Below, piece by piece: positions 35,141 through 47,191 of a stretch of 64,000 nt of DNA. The stretch spans positions 481,758-545,757 of the forward strand of contig MNCI01026525.1 in assembly GCA_015680685.1 (NCBI GenBank), in the 5' to 3' direction. Numbering within the stretch: position 1 is the stretch's first letter; the number at the start of each line of letters is the position of its first letter. This DNA is from Gnetum montanum. Its lineage: Eukaryota > Streptophyta > Gnetopsida > Gnetales > Gnetaceae. A model generated the notes under the pieces. The model had not been told where the DNA came from and did no database searches. It worked only from the letters and a program-made list of their open reading frames with translations. The position numbers were made by a program, and so were the translations under genes.

Positions 35141-36059
35141 TAGTAACTATTTTTATAACTTCTTTTTAGTGAAAATTGATTCATTTATGTCCTTATATAT
35201 AAAGGTAGGGCCTTTTCTAAAACACATTGGAGAGGATCATCTGGAAGACACTATCAATGAATGTTTTACAATGGCATTTTAAAGTTAGATTTGATTCAAC
35301 TTTTATCTCTAATTTCAGAGATATCTTTATTTTTCCTTTTTATCATTATGGTTTAATTAGCAATAAAGACCATAGCATACCTTACATTCATTTCTTGGGA
35401 TTATTTGAATTTCTTATCATAGCCAAGGCTTTATTAATTGTTTATATCATTGATTAACTGAATGACTTTATATTTTGAAAAGTTTTTTCATATTGGTGGT
35501 AGCTCATTTTAATGTTTAAAATTCCATTTAATTCTACTATTTTAGGTTATAAAACCATTAAATCTCACTCTATTTCCAATTTTCTTATAAAATTTTCTCT
35601 AGGGAAGATTGAGAGTGGAATTTTAGGATTTCACTTAAATATTGAATGAAAGAAAGATTGGTATAGGTAGCTTATGATCCATATTATATAAACTAATTTC
35701 TATTGATAAAATTGGAAAATAGTTTAGCTTACAAAATAGAGTTTTTGAAAGGTAAATATTTCTTTAAAACTATGATTTCCTATTAAAACGTTAAGATCAT
35801 CCATAGCTTATTATAAATATATATTTGAAAAAATTTTGTTCATACAACTATTAAGTTTTATTTTGATGTACTTGAGCCTTAATGTAACTAGAAACTAGCA
35901 AGTACTAAAGTTCAAGTTTGAAATAGCTCCCTAATTAAGTGATATTAGTTACTAAGAAAGGGCCAACAACATTGGTAACTAGAAAGGAGACCAAAGTGAT
36001 CACCTACACTAATATTAGCCATACCCATGAACTTCACTATCCAACATGTGTCTACCAGT
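35141..36059. other. AT-rich spacer
   Basis: No gene recognised. One open frame of 76 codons (35227-35457) is hydrophobic and AT-driven, without family resemblance. It lies between the coiled-coil frame and the Tat-like protease. Confidence 0.4.
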
Positions 36060-36956
36060 TAATAGATAAAAAACCCCAAAGTAGATAAAAATAAGAGGCC
36101 TAAATAACACATGTTAAAACATGAACTGAAAATTCAAAGGAAGATGGATGAAGTTAAAGCTACCAAAGAAATTTCTAATAGTAATAAAATAGTTTAAGAA
36201 CTTGTTGAAACAAAAGAATATATTGCTAATCGTATACAACTTAGTCATGACCTCTCCTAATCATAGCAAAGCAATAGTTAGCATGTTGAATTGTATCTAC
36301 ATGAGTGAAGGCATGTCTCATTGTGCTATCACCACTTAGAGAAAACAAGGATTGGAGCACACTTACTTTTTGTGATAGTGATGTTAAAATTAATCCCCAA
36401 AATGGACAAGTACTATGTGCTCTCTCTTCATTACCATACATGTTTGCAAGTACAAAGTTCATCATGTCCATGTGAATGATGGAGCTACAAAAAAGGTAAT
36501 ATCATTTACTATCATTGAGAAATTAGGCATGGCTGATAATGCCTAAGAAACTTCCACTTTAGCATTAAAGTTATTTGATTATTCTAGGATAGTGGTGCAA
36601 GGATCCCTCTCATAAGTCTATGTAGCTGGTGACCAATTTCCTACATATGTGAACTTCCTAGTGATTGAAGAAACTCATGGCTCCAACTTAATCTTAAAAA
36701 GATCAAGGTTAGGAAAACTACAATTAGTCTTATCTCCCATACAACAAGAAATTCACCTAGCTTATGATGATGATAAAATTATGATTCATGGGAACAACAT
36801 GTTTCCCCTTTTGGTTAACAACATTAACATTAAACAATGTTCAGAAGTAGAATTTCAAGATGAAACTCCTAACATCAACAATAAACCTAATGTTGAGGTT
36901 GGGTCCAATAACACTAAAACTACTAACTCTCCATCATTAGATGAATTAAGGGAATA
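36060..36956 (+). pseudogene. Tat/Ogre-like gag end and protease
   Basis: An aspartic protease domain of a lineage different from A-C. The catalytic part reads HHVHVNDGATKKVISFTIIE at about 36450-36520, followed by VYVAGDQFPTYVNFLVIEET, LILKRSRLGKLQLVLSPIQQ and DDDKIMIHGNN. In Tat-type proteases the corresponding blocks are D-[NDS]-G-[AS], a Phe-x-Val-Ile segment, L-L-G-R-P-W and a V-x-I-x-G-[DN] end. The L-L-G-R equivalent is changed (LILKRS). The frame is open over 36649-36957, the longest clean piece of this domain. Confidence 0.65.
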
Positions 36957-37500
36957 AATGTCCTTTTCCATGGTGGATGAGGGAAATGGTGAATACAAAA
37001 TTATGTAAAAGGAGCTCCCTAATTTATTAAATATCAGGAAACAACTCCATAATTGACATTTAACCTCTTCTTTTGTAGCAATTGCCTATTTACTATTATA
37101 TCCTTGTATCACTTTTCAACATTAATTTTATTTATTTACTTTATGTTAAGTGTATCTTATGCTTTTTATAGTGTAGTTGTTACATTTAAGTTACATTTAT
37201 TTTTGGTTTTCATTTTACATATGACTTGTAGTTTACATTTGTTTTTTGAATTCCAATGCAAAAAGTGAAAACTAAAAATTACAAAAAAATGTGGGAGCAA
37301 AGAAAGTAATGCAAAATAGAAATGAAACAAAATAAATTAAGACATGAACCAAGGAATATAGACATTAGCCAAAATAATTTATTTTTAGAAAAATATATAA
37401 TTTATAAGGCCATATAGGCTAATGAAAGAAAAAAAATGATATTGGCCCATGGACATAATGTATTAGGATGTTGCACATCATGTCTGAGAAATGACATAGA
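36957..37500. other. T-rich and A-rich spacer
   Basis: No recognised gene. A hydrophobic open frame of 71 codons at 37053-37268 reflects T-rich composition. The expected RT of the Tat-like element does not follow here; a Tat-like RT start appears only at about 52.5 kb. Confidence 0.4.
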
Positions 37501-40160
37501 TAAGCTATAGGAGAAGGAAAAATGCTCCTACAACCATCTCCATCATCATCATTGCTAGGAACTTGTAAACCAAAGAAATGAACACACAACCATTAGCGAC
37601 ATTAGTAACAATAAATATGACATAAATTAAACCAACATAATAAAATATAATCATACATGTAAACATTAGAAATGGGATCATGCACAACTTCTTCAATAAT
37701 AAACTATGGGAGGCCTTCCTCAAGCTTGTGTAATGTGTCCTTCTTTAATATTTTTGTGTTTTCAATACCCTCCAATTCTACTCCCTCAAGAATTTTCTCC
37801 TAATTAATATCAATCCATTTTGAAACTTCACCTACTAAAGTAGCTATATATGTTTCTCCAAACAAATATTTCACCTAAGGGATTTGAGACTTAATTATGA
37901 TTACTAATTATTTGAATAGATAGAAGGCTTCTTTGACTTCTAGGCCTTACATGAACATTTCAAGTGTATACCACTTTATTACATTAGCCTTCCAATCCTT
38001 CTAGTAATCATCTTTATCTATCTTATATAGCTTCTTATGGACTTTCTAGGTTTTACCTCATTGCCACATGTAGATAGAGTAGTCTCTCCACTCTTGTGAT
38101 GTATGCATAATAGACTCTAGCTTTATATCCTTTTCAAGACTACTTCTTGTTGCAGTAACCCTACCCTACATAGTTGACTAGTACCTAGTTCATTTAACTT
38201 TCTTAGACCTCAATGATTTCTACTTAACCACTTGAGCTCTCAAAAATTTCATGTGATCCCTTAGGCTCCTATTCTCACTAGATAATTTTTGAAATTAAGC
38301 CTTACATGTAGTGATGCACTCTAACAAGATTTCATTGGCTAGGTTAGCCTTGAAGAATAATTTGACACATGATGAAGCATATGTCATGGCATCTTCATAC
38401 AACCATCTAGCCATGTTTTCATGTGTGGAAGATAAAACTAGTAGTTTGTAAAATTCCACATGTTCCATGGAGTCCCACCAAACCTTAGATGTTGTTACAC
38501 ACACATACACCAAAGACCATATAAGCTACATAAAAGCTAGCATTAAAAATTTTAAATAAAAAAATAGCATAGCTAAAATATTACTTACTAGCCTTGAGTT
38601 CTTTTTGTTGAATCATATCAACCATTATCATTTATCATTCCCTTAATAAACTATGCCTTGTTGGGTACTTCTACTTAAGGGTTACTACAAAAGGTAGCGA
38701 CCTTAGTAGTTGGTGAAATTACATCCTCTATTTAATGTAGCAATGTTAGCATTAGAAAGAACATAAAAAAAATACAAAAATAAATATCTCAATTGATATC
38801 ATGAGAGAAGGATATTTTCTTACTTGATGGATCAAGAGGGATATCCATGAGAGGGATGCCATCTAGGGTAAGATCTTTTAGAAATATCAAGGCTAATGCA
38901 TTAGTTGTCTCATTTTTCACCTGGTCCTTCTTTTTTCACTACTATTCTCCCTCTGGTGTAGCTTTGGCTGCTACTTATTTAATGATCTAAACATAAAATA
39001 ACGAAAGTTAGTAAATGATTTACTTAGAATAATTAATCCACAATAAGCCAATCATGCCAATGTATCTTTCAAAATCCATTGAATCTTTTTTACCTTTATT
39101 GTTAGCTTCTATTTGAACTTAGGTTTGTTGTGAGTAGGTAAATCCTATTCAATCATCGGATTTATTATTATTTCCCTAGTAGCTTCCTTAGCTTTCTTAT
39201 GAAGTCACTTGGCCTATTTTGCTTAACCTCTAATTACCATTGGCTCGGTCTCTATGTTATTTGAAGAAGATCTAGAATGCCCATCGACATTCTTTGTAGT
39301 CATAGATAGAGACTCACCTACATCCTTTAAGGATGGGCCATGGATAGGATTAGAATTCTCAAAGTACTTTACACAAGGCTAAGAAAGTTGGAATAAGTTT
39401 TTCTCCATCCACTTCCCATTGAACTTTATGATCAAAACTTTTTCAAACCTTCTTCAATATGTAATAAGGAATGTGTAGTGCACATGATATATGGTGGAAG
39501 TGTTCTTATGGAGCTTTTGGATTTTACTCTAGAGAGACTAAAACTATATCCTACTTAAAATAGTTTTCCATCCATCATCACTTTTTACATCATATAATCC
39601 TATTGCAAATCCATTATTTCCTTTTGTGATAATAGGATTGGAAAGCCTCTTGAGTAAAATAGGTGATACAAATAATCAACATCCTCTATTTTACACCTCT
39701 CAAGAGATAGTACTACACCAAGAAGGGAGTTTAACCAAGCCTCTAAGATGCTTTTATGGCTAGAGTTAATTTTCCTTTTCTCTGTTATCTTCACTCCTTC
39801 TCAAGGAATCATAGACAAGTTCCAGAAAAAATCTTCATTAACAATAAGAACTACTAGAAAGCCATGAAATTTGGAACAAAACTCTGTTCCTACCTTGCTA
39901 AAAAAGTCTATCAAGTTTATCATTTCTATAAGTGAAGTAGTATCACTTGGAAGCATGAACAATTTGAACAAATGTGTGTTTGATATCTTTTCTTGAATAT
40001 CTATTGGGACCCTATTTACCAATCATTCTTGAGCCTTGTCCATCTCTCCCCACTTCAGAAGAATCTCTTCAATTTGGCTAGAACTAATGATAGTGACAGT
40101 TGATTTTCTCAAATAGTCTATTGACATGAATTTAGTTAACATGGAAAAATGAAAGAATTT
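37501..40160 (-). pseudogene. Minus-strand coiled-coil reading-frame remnant
   Basis: On the minus strand, three open pieces follow in order: 40022-39801 (VNRVPIDIQEKISNTHLFKL), 39794-39600 (EAWLNSLLGVVLSLERCKIE) and 38513-38295 (VEFYKLLVLSSTHENMARWL). These are joined by stop-rich helical, charged stretches (near 38290: QKLSSENRSLRDHMKFLRA). Around 37770 it reads ILEGVELEGIENTKILKKD. The layout resembles the coiled-coil ORFs of element A and at 32.6-35.1 kb, but direct homology is not proven. It is probably the extra ORF of another retroelement. Confidence 0.42.
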
Positions 40161-40190
40161 CTATAAAAAATGAACAATATAATCAATAAG

Positions 40191-40205
40191 TGTGTGTGTG
40201 TGTGT
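40191..40205. repeat. (TG)n microsatellite
   Basis: TG dinucleotide run of 7-8 units in otherwise unassigned sequence. Confidence 0.9.
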
Positions 40206-40710
40206 AATAGAGGCTTTGCACATACTTGATTTAGCTAGTGGCAAAAGAGCTCTTGTGTGAACTGGTACTCTTACATCATAGTTAGAGAGATCCAAAACCT
40301 TGTCAATGCATTTGACAATCACAAAATACTGATATACTAGAAAATAACATATTTTATATCTCATAGCTTCATCACTAAGTTAGCTAAGTAGATGGACTCT
40401 AGTGTTATTCCCATAGGAGAATTTCTCCTGGTTTGTATGGGCCAAAAGCAAAGCTTGATTATTGGAAACAAGTCCTCCCCTTTGCATTCAAGTCCTAGCC
40501 ATAAATAAAGAAACAAGTGAAATAAATGATCATAAGATTAGGCATAGAAATATGCCAACTCAAACATCACATACCCTTCTAACTTATAGACATTTCCAGA
40601 AGGATCTTAAAATAGGACCATAGGTCTTAACCTAACATCAGAGTGTTATCAACACTAAACTAGAAATATTTTGGTTATTACCATTTCCTAGATAATGGAA
40701 TAATTTTCAT
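40206..40710. other. Unassigned flank of element C
   Basis: No gene recognised. It ends at the left LTR of element C. The five bases before that LTR (ttcat) do not match the five after the right LTR (gtagt). Confidence 0.5.
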
Positions 40711-41509
40711 TGAGTACGGGTCCATGATATCAGATCCTATCATGCGATGTTGAATACCTATCTCCTTGCCTATAAATAAGAGGCAGGCACGCTTGGTTCA
40801 AAAGGTAGTTAGTTAGACCCTTAGCTGAACTCTTGCCTTTTCTACCTCCTAGAGTTAGAATTATTTCTGCATGCCCACAGTAGGAGTCATAAAGTGAATA
40901 GATCTTTACTCAAACATTGTGTACCTAAGCACACCTTGTGTATGGCAATAAAGATGAACTTTATGATAAACCTTGTAGCATCCAAAATAGATTAATTAGT
41001 GTTAATTGATGTTATTAAATGCTTTCCTTAGTTAATTAATGCTTTCTCTCTCTCTCTCTCTCACCCTACAACTCTCCTAAGTAAGCACACTCAATACGAT
41101 CGCTTCAAGCATGTGTGTAACACTTGGTAATGTAGTAACGATTAGCGTTTGGTAATCCTAGTAGTGTTGCACTGGTTCAGGATGTGTACAGCAAGTGGGA
41201 ATGGATGCTGGTGTTAGGAATAGTTAGAACTTAGTTAATGAGTAGTTAAGTTAAATTAATCACTTAGTTATCTCTCTCCTCCCTTATTAGCACAAGACAT
41301 AAAAACATAAAAGATATAAAAATCATATGTCTTAAGATTACTTAACCATGCAATTGTGACATACAAGTAAGTTCGGGAAGACAATGATTAACCAAACCAT
41401 CCTTGTTCCATAGAGGTGCAGAAGCACTTACTCCTTGGAATTCGACCGGATCATGCATGAAACAATCGTATTCATATGGTTGAGTGTAGGGGTACCTTGT
41501 CACTCATCA
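40711..41509 (+). repeat. Element C 5' LTR
   Basis: Aligns with 48960-49821; by eye the two differ at roughly one base in ten, mostly transitions. Start TGAGTACGGG against TGATGAACTACGATATCAGGG in the 3' LTR. It contains a TATA box and a (TC)n run at about 41045-41062. Confidence 0.88.
40771..40778 (+). promoter_or_regulatory. TATA box in element C 5' LTR
   Basis: TATAAATA in the context TTGCCTATAAATAAGAGG. The 3' LTR has CTCTAAATAAG at the same place, so its TATA box is mutated. Confidence 0.68.
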
Positions 41510-41510
41510 T

Positions 41511-41528
41511 TGACACCATTGCTAGGGA
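41511..41528 (+). other. Primer-binding site of element C (tRNA-Asp type)
   Basis: TGACACCATTGCTAGGGA, one base after the 5' LTR. It differs from the canonical Athila-type site by transitions only. Confidence 0.78.
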
Positions 41529-41639
41529 ATTAGTTGTTTATGCACTAATTAGAAATTAGAAAATAATTTACATCATTGGAAAAAACCCTTAGGGTTGGTT
41601 GAGAAACGAAAATAATACATTGCACACTGAACAGACAAG

Positions 41640-43530
41640 TATGTCTCCTTCTTCCTAGTAAAGCACTTCACCACCTAGGTTTGAAACAGGAAATAATCAA
41701 TGGCATAATGCACATGATGTTGATCTACCAGTCCCTCAATAGTTTTGAGTGGTATATATTCATCTCAATGAGTATATACCTAACTTCATATTTATCTTCC
41801 ATCAAAATGAACAACTACATTGGTGAGACTTAGAAGGTAACATAGTGTTACCTCTCCATCATTCAGTCCCAAGCATGCTTCTTCATGCTCTCACATAAAT
41901 TGGCATGTAACACTTACATGCAGAATACATTGTGCAAGACCATGACTCAAGAGAATACCATCCCATGGAGGCCCAACATCAAAGGGATTTGCAACAGGAG
42001 AGACATCATAAGTCTTTGAAGGGTAAGTGGTCCTAATATGTCTTGCATGTCTTAAGTGAAAATGACAGTGGTGAACCTACCTCAGGCTATCACCCACATA
42101 ACAATGTTCTTTCCCTTGACTTTGGCTAAGGGGTTGTGTATTAGAACCTTCATTCCACTATTCATAACCCAAGTTCTGATACCCATGGGCACAAAGGATC
42201 TGAAAAAGGGACACAGATACATGATAAAGGTGGAAATTCTGATCACAATTGCAATCAAGGCTGAGACCGCCAAAGAGAAGGTAGCAGACACTATCATGGT
42301 GATATTTCTCCATCTTCTTCACCTTCATCATCTCCTTCACCCTCTTCTTTAGTATCTAGATGTAGTCATAAAGAAAAAGACTATGGGGATAAAAGGGAGG
42401 CAAAGCAGAAGTCATAAATGAAACAGCTAGGAAAGGGGACAAGGGCACACTAGAGAATCATAACATAGAAGAAGGGAGAGTAGGGAACAATGTAGTCATC
42501 ATAGACACCATGGATGAGATGATCACGATGAACCCCTACTCACTACTCGAAGTATGTTAGACATAACTAAGGCTGTTAGAATTCCAACAAGGCACCAAAA
42601 AGATAGTAAGATCAAGAGATTAGATATGAACAACATCCCACGATTTGAAGGGGGATACAACACTAATCCTCAGAATCACTTACAAGAATTCCATGATGCG
42701 TGTGCCTTACAAAAAATAGAGAATGAATGGAAAAAGATTAAGTTGTTCCACAAATACTAGTTAAAGAAGTAGAAAGTTGTTACCAGTCCTTAGAACTAGA
42801 ATCCATTTGTAGGTGGAATACTATGTTAGAACTATTCAACGACAAGTACCAAACATACTCCCGAGTGTCTAACTTGCAAAAGCAAATCCAAGGATGGAAA
42901 CAAGGAGGACATGAACCCTTGGATGCTGCCATGGGCTGATACTATGCATTGTTACATCGTTGTCCTGGCTATGGTTATTCACAAGGGGATCAAATGTGCC
43001 ATCCTGTAGATGGACTTAGGCATGAAATGAGAAGAATCCTTGGGAATTATGCCCAAGGAAGACTATTTGAGCTTAGGTCCCATCAAATTCAAAGACTATT
43101 GGAGCAAGTTGCTAAGGAAGAAGGTGAGCTATGGAGGAGAGAAAGTGTGGAAGAGTATAATAGAGATCCTTCTTTCTAGAAGAGGGGAGTAAGATATTGT
43201 GAGGATGAAGAGGAGTCACCACTTGAAAAGATCGTGAATAGGAAAATTTTGCCTATCCAAAAGTTGAGATCAGAAGTATCGACAAAGGTAGACCAAATGT
43301 GGGATTCCCTATAAAATAGATTTCAAACTATTCTTAAATTAGTAGAGGAGTCTAGAGAGAAAGGTAGTGAAAAAAGAAAAAGAGAGAAGTTGAACATGCA
43401 TGTAGCAAGGGTAAGGACAAAGTTTCCATCTTTGAAGAGGTTGTGGATTCAGAAACAAACAATGATAGTGCATGCAAAATATGTCAATATGATCATCCTA
43501 AGGAATGTTTGCCCTATAATCTCACATCTG
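41640..43530 (+). pseudogene. Element C gag
   Basis: Nucleocapsid/capsid protein of the element. A Ser/Pro-rich segment (about 42298-42350) precedes the capsid part: LDMNNIPRFEGGYNTNPQNH at about 42626-42690, then, after frameshifts, TMLELFNDKYQTYSRVSN and LLHRCPGYGYSQGDQMCHPV with DGLRHEMRRILGNYAQGRLF (42949-43179). The R-C-P-G/H-x-x-Y and D-G-L blocks fit Athila-type gag. A zinc knuckle CKICQYDHPKEC lies at about 43473-43508. At least three frame changes and several stops are present. Confidence 0.75.
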
Positions 43531-43599
43531 TAGGAGTCTGGGGTGTATGTACTCAACCCACAATTGAACAAATGACAAACATAATGGGAACTTCCTAGT

Positions 43600-43841
43600 G
43601 ATTCATTGTTACCACTATCTGTCATTGGTTGTACCCAGCTTACTTCCTAGTGATTCAGGTGAACAACTGTAAGGGGGACTTCCCAATCATAATGGGAAAG
43701 GCATGGCTAAGCACCATCGATGCATGCGTAGGAATTCGTGATCTTTCCATAAAAATATCAAAGAAAAATAAATTTGGAATGATCAAGAAGAAGAAAGTTC
43801 CATGCATCACATATAGTGACACAAGGTGTAATTGCGTGTAG
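43600..43841 (+). pseudogene. Element C protease (C-terminal half only)
   Basis: YPAYFLVIQVNNCKGDFPII, MGKAWLSTIDACVGIRDLSI and KKVPCITYSDTRCNCV match elements A and B. The zinc knuckle ends at about 43510 and the protease C-terminal half begins at about 43620. The catalytic Asp-Ser-Gly part and the flap expected between them are missing, so there is an internal deletion. Confidence 0.78.
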
Positions 43842-44384
43842 AGGTCATGGTTTGTGCAAAGTTTAGTACTGCCTACATGCAATCAGTGTGAACAAGTGAT
43901 CAACATATGAAGATGCCTATATGTAGCAGCAACATGATGGAAAGGCACCCAGTGGCTGATAGTTGATCAAGAAAGTAGTTCAATCATATGCATGGAACCA
44001 ACTGAGGGTTTGACTTGCACTTACATTGATAGCATAGATGCATTAGAACAAGTCCACAACTAACTTCCAAGTCTTAGCCTTGAAAATATCAACTAGAGGA
44101 ATTGGAAATCCTTGAGAAATTTAAGCAAGATCCCCTTAAGCTAAAATCATTGCCCATTGGTATGGAATACACATTCCTTAAAAATGGAAAAATGGTAATT
44201 ATTAACACGAAGCTTGCTCCGCAACAAAAAGAGAGATTGTTGAAGGTGATAAATAAATGGTCAAAAGCCTTCACTTGATCATATCCTAAATTAACTAGAA
44301 TGGATCCTAGGATATGCTAGCATAGAATTTACACCAACCCCTCCATGAAGCCTCGAAGACAACCGCAGGGGTGATTGAACCCAA
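43842..44384 (+). pseudogene. Element C protease-RT linker
   Basis: Degraded coding sequence with pieces such as KSLPIGMEYTFLKNGKMVII that correspond to the ELKPLLVDMEYVFLANE linker of element B. Upstream of RT a RRQPQG and NPKLNQVVKEEIE-type segment is recognisable. Confidence 0.6.
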
Positions 44385-45000
44385 AGCTGAATCAAGTAGT
44401 TAAGGAAGAAATTGAATAGCTTCTCAAGGCTGGGTTCATATACCCCATTGTTGATAGCAAATGGGTTAGCCCCTTAGTTATTGTGCTTAAAAAGGGAAGT
44501 AAATGGAGGGTGTGCATAGATTTTAGGCTACTAAATATAGCAACATTCAAAGATCACTTTCCATTGCCATTTTTCGACCAAGTCTTAGACACCATCGCAA
44601 GGCATCGCTATTATAGTTTTTTGGATGGATATAGCATATATAACCAAATACAAATAGCCCCAAAAGACCAAGCCAAGACTATGTTCACCAGTCCTTGGAG
44701 AACATTTGCATACAAACAGATGTCGTTTGGCTTATGCAGTGCCCTTACAACATTTCAACGACTAGTTCTAAGTATATTCCAATAGCAGATAGGGAATGGC
44801 ATGGAAGTCTTTATGGATGACTTCTACACTTATGGATAAAACTTTGATCAAGCCTTGGACTAGTTAGAGAAAGTGTTAAAAAGATGTATAGAAACCAATT
44901 TGAGGCTCAACTAGCAAAAAAGCCATTTGATGGTCCAAGAAGATGTAGTACGAGGGCACAAAATCTCACACATAGGGATATAGGTAGACCCCAAGAAAAT
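44385..45000 (+). pseudogene. Element C reverse transcriptase
   Basis: A long clean piece (44483-44785) contains KWRVCIDFRLLNIATFKDHF, YYSFLDGYSIYNQIQIAPKD and FGLCSALTTFQRLVLSIFQ. The active-site block reads MEVFMDDFYTYG at about 44799-44834 with both catalytic Asp residues retained. Stops follow (TAG at 44782 and others). Closest in the window to elements A and B and to the 21.3-kb fragment. Confidence 0.87.
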
Positions 45001-45690
45001 CAAAGTTATCCAAGGAATTACCCGTCAATCAAAAACTGTCAAATATATTCAATCATTTCTTTGATACACTAGCTACTATAGGAAATTTATTTAGAACTTT
45101 TCAAAGGTTGCCAAACAATTGGTGAAATTAACAAAAAAGGACATACCTTTCAAATGGACTAGGGAATGCGAATTAGCTTTCCAAACTCTGAAACAGAAGC
45201 TAGTAGAAACACCCATTCTACAAGCTCCTGACTGGTCCAAATCATTCCATATCATGACTGATGCATCCAACTATGCCTTAGGAGTTGTACTTACATAATT
45301 AGATGACCAAAAAAATCCTTATTACATCCACTATGCAAGTAGAAGTACTGCTGGTACACAACTTAACTACACTACTATAGAGAAAGAATTAATGGCTATA
45401 GTGTTTGCACTAGAAAAGTTTAGGCACTATGTATTAGGTTACAAAGTATATATACATACAGATCATAGTGCAATCTGGTTCCTCATGAATAAGCCAATGG
45501 TAAGCCCTCGTACCATACGATGGCTTGTAATCTTACAAGAGTTTGATTTAATGATGATAGATCGCAAAGGCACCGAGAATGTAGTTTTTGATCATTTATC
45601 TCAGTTGCGATGGGATGACAAGGAGGATGAGTATCCAATTTCTGATCATTTCCCTAATGAATTCCTCTTTTTTGGTGTAGTGAATAATCA
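45001..45690 (+). pseudogene. Element C RNase H
   Basis: FKWTRECELAFQTLKQKLVE, HIMTDASNYALGVVL (catalytic Asp in T-D-A-S kept), YYIHYASRSTAGTQLNYTTI, IVFALEKFRHYVLGYKVYIH, TDHSAIWFLMNKPMVSPRTI and ENVVFDHLSQL. One TAA at about 45297 breaks the frame, after which it is open from 45392. This is the most complete RNase H of the window. Confidence 0.87.
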
Positions 45691-46905
45691 ATCACCCACG
45701 AAGAAAAACTGGTACAGTAGCATTCTTACCTATCTTCTCACCCAACAAACACCACAAGAGTTAAACCATAAGCAGAAACAACAATTTCTTCACCAAGCTA
45801 AGTACTTTATGGAAATAAATGAGCAACTTTACAAAGTGTGCTTCAATAGCTTGATTCGATGGTGTATTCCCAATATAGATCAACTGCAAGTTCTCTAAGA
45901 TGCTTATGATTGTGGGGGTCATTACACTGGGAGACAAACAACCATCAAGATCTTACTTGCAGGATATTATTGGCCTACATTGTTTTGAGACGCCCATCAA
46001 TTCGTCAAATCTTGTAAGTCCTATGAACATGATGGTGGAATGATTGCTAGAATGGAGGGCTTGTAACAATGGATTCAACTATTAGAACCCTTCAACATTT
46101 GGGGAATTGATTTTATGGGGTCCATTACACCAATGTCCAGTGGAAAATCTTATATCATAGTTTCTATTGATTATGTAACAAAATGGGTTGAAGTAGCTAC
46201 TATTAAAGATTGTACATCATCTACAGCTACACAATTTGTTTAACAATAGATCATGAATAGGTTTGGTGTGCCATGTACACTTATTTCAAACAACTGTACA
46301 CACTTCATAGGTGAAACTTTTCAAAAATTAATGTAATGCTTAGGAGTTGAGCATAAATTAACTACATCATACCACCCCCAATCAAACGATCAAGTAGAGG
46401 TCACCAACAGGGAGATTACAAAAATATTGACAAAAACGATTAGCAAGTATAGGCAAAATTGGAGCACTAAATCGAACGATGCTCTTTGGGCATACTTCTC
46501 AACATTGAAACTCCCTACAGGATACTCTCCCTATGAGTTAGTGTACGAGAAGCTTCTGACACATCCTATTTAAACTGAGATCTATACACTATCCATGACA
46601 TGTGACCTCAATCTTGACCTTTATCTAGCACAAAAACAATAGTTAGTAATCCTTAACTTGCTACATGAAAATCAACTAGCTACCCTATCATCTAATGAAT
46701 TGCATAAGGCATTCAATAAACAACATAATGACCTAAGAATTAGGACAGTTAAATATCAACTAGGAGATAAGGTTCTCTATTGGAATCCCATACATGTTCC
46801 ACAACATACTAAATTTGAAACACTATGGGAAGGACCTTATATTATTTATGCAACTTTTTATCAAGGGCCATGACAATATACAAACCTAAGAGCCCAGATA
46901 AGAAG
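45691..46905 (+). pseudogene. Element C integrase
   Basis: The zinc-binding part (GGHYTGRQTTIKILLAGYYW, then CKSYEH) follows at about 45910-46030; the second Cys of the usual C-x2-C is Tyr. The catalytic core holds NIWGIDFMGSI (first Asp codon 46109-46111). The second catalytic Asp is changed to Asn (LISNNCTHF, 46289-46291). The region [18 protein letters not shown] retains the Glu. The C-terminal part (YQLGDKVLYWNPIHVPQH, WEGPYIIYATF) is clean over 46658-46873. Several TAA/TAG stops. Confidence 0.87.
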
Positions 46906-46939
46906 CTATTAGTCAACGTGCAACAAACCAAACCTTTCC

Positions 46940-47191
46940 ATGAGCTTAGGACAACTAGTACACATGCTACCTCTGTTAGTGGATAACCCTACTCACTATT
47001 TCAGATCTCCTGCTTCCAACTTAGTCATGGGAGAGATGGCCACCTATCCTAACCATTTTAGGCCCTCAGTTCTTTTTGAATTTTGCTTTTACATGTTTTT
47101 TTTATGCATTTTTGTTTTATGCATTTTTCAAACTCTTCTTATTTTTTTTTACACCATTGTTCATATTTTTACTATTTCTTTGTTTACTTGA
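46940..47191 (+). CDS. Small ORF after integrase (hydrophobic C-terminus), element C
   Basis: An open frame of 83 codons whose first half (HYFRSPASNLVMGEMATYPN) parallels the ORF at 26197-26505 in element B and whose second half is rich in Phe, Leu and Ile. Conservation of both reading frame and position in two elements is suggestive. But nucleotide conservation alone, plus a T-rich tract, could produce the same picture. No function assigned. Confidence 0.3.
   Translation: MSLGQLVHMLPLLVDNPTHYFRSPASNLVMGEMATYPNHFRPSVLFEFCFYMFFLCIFVLCIFQTLLIFFYTIVHIFTISLFT

Noticed and set aside
36241-36471. 76-codon minus-strand ORF
   Set aside because: Lies antisense to the Tat-like protease region, which has family motifs on the plus strand.
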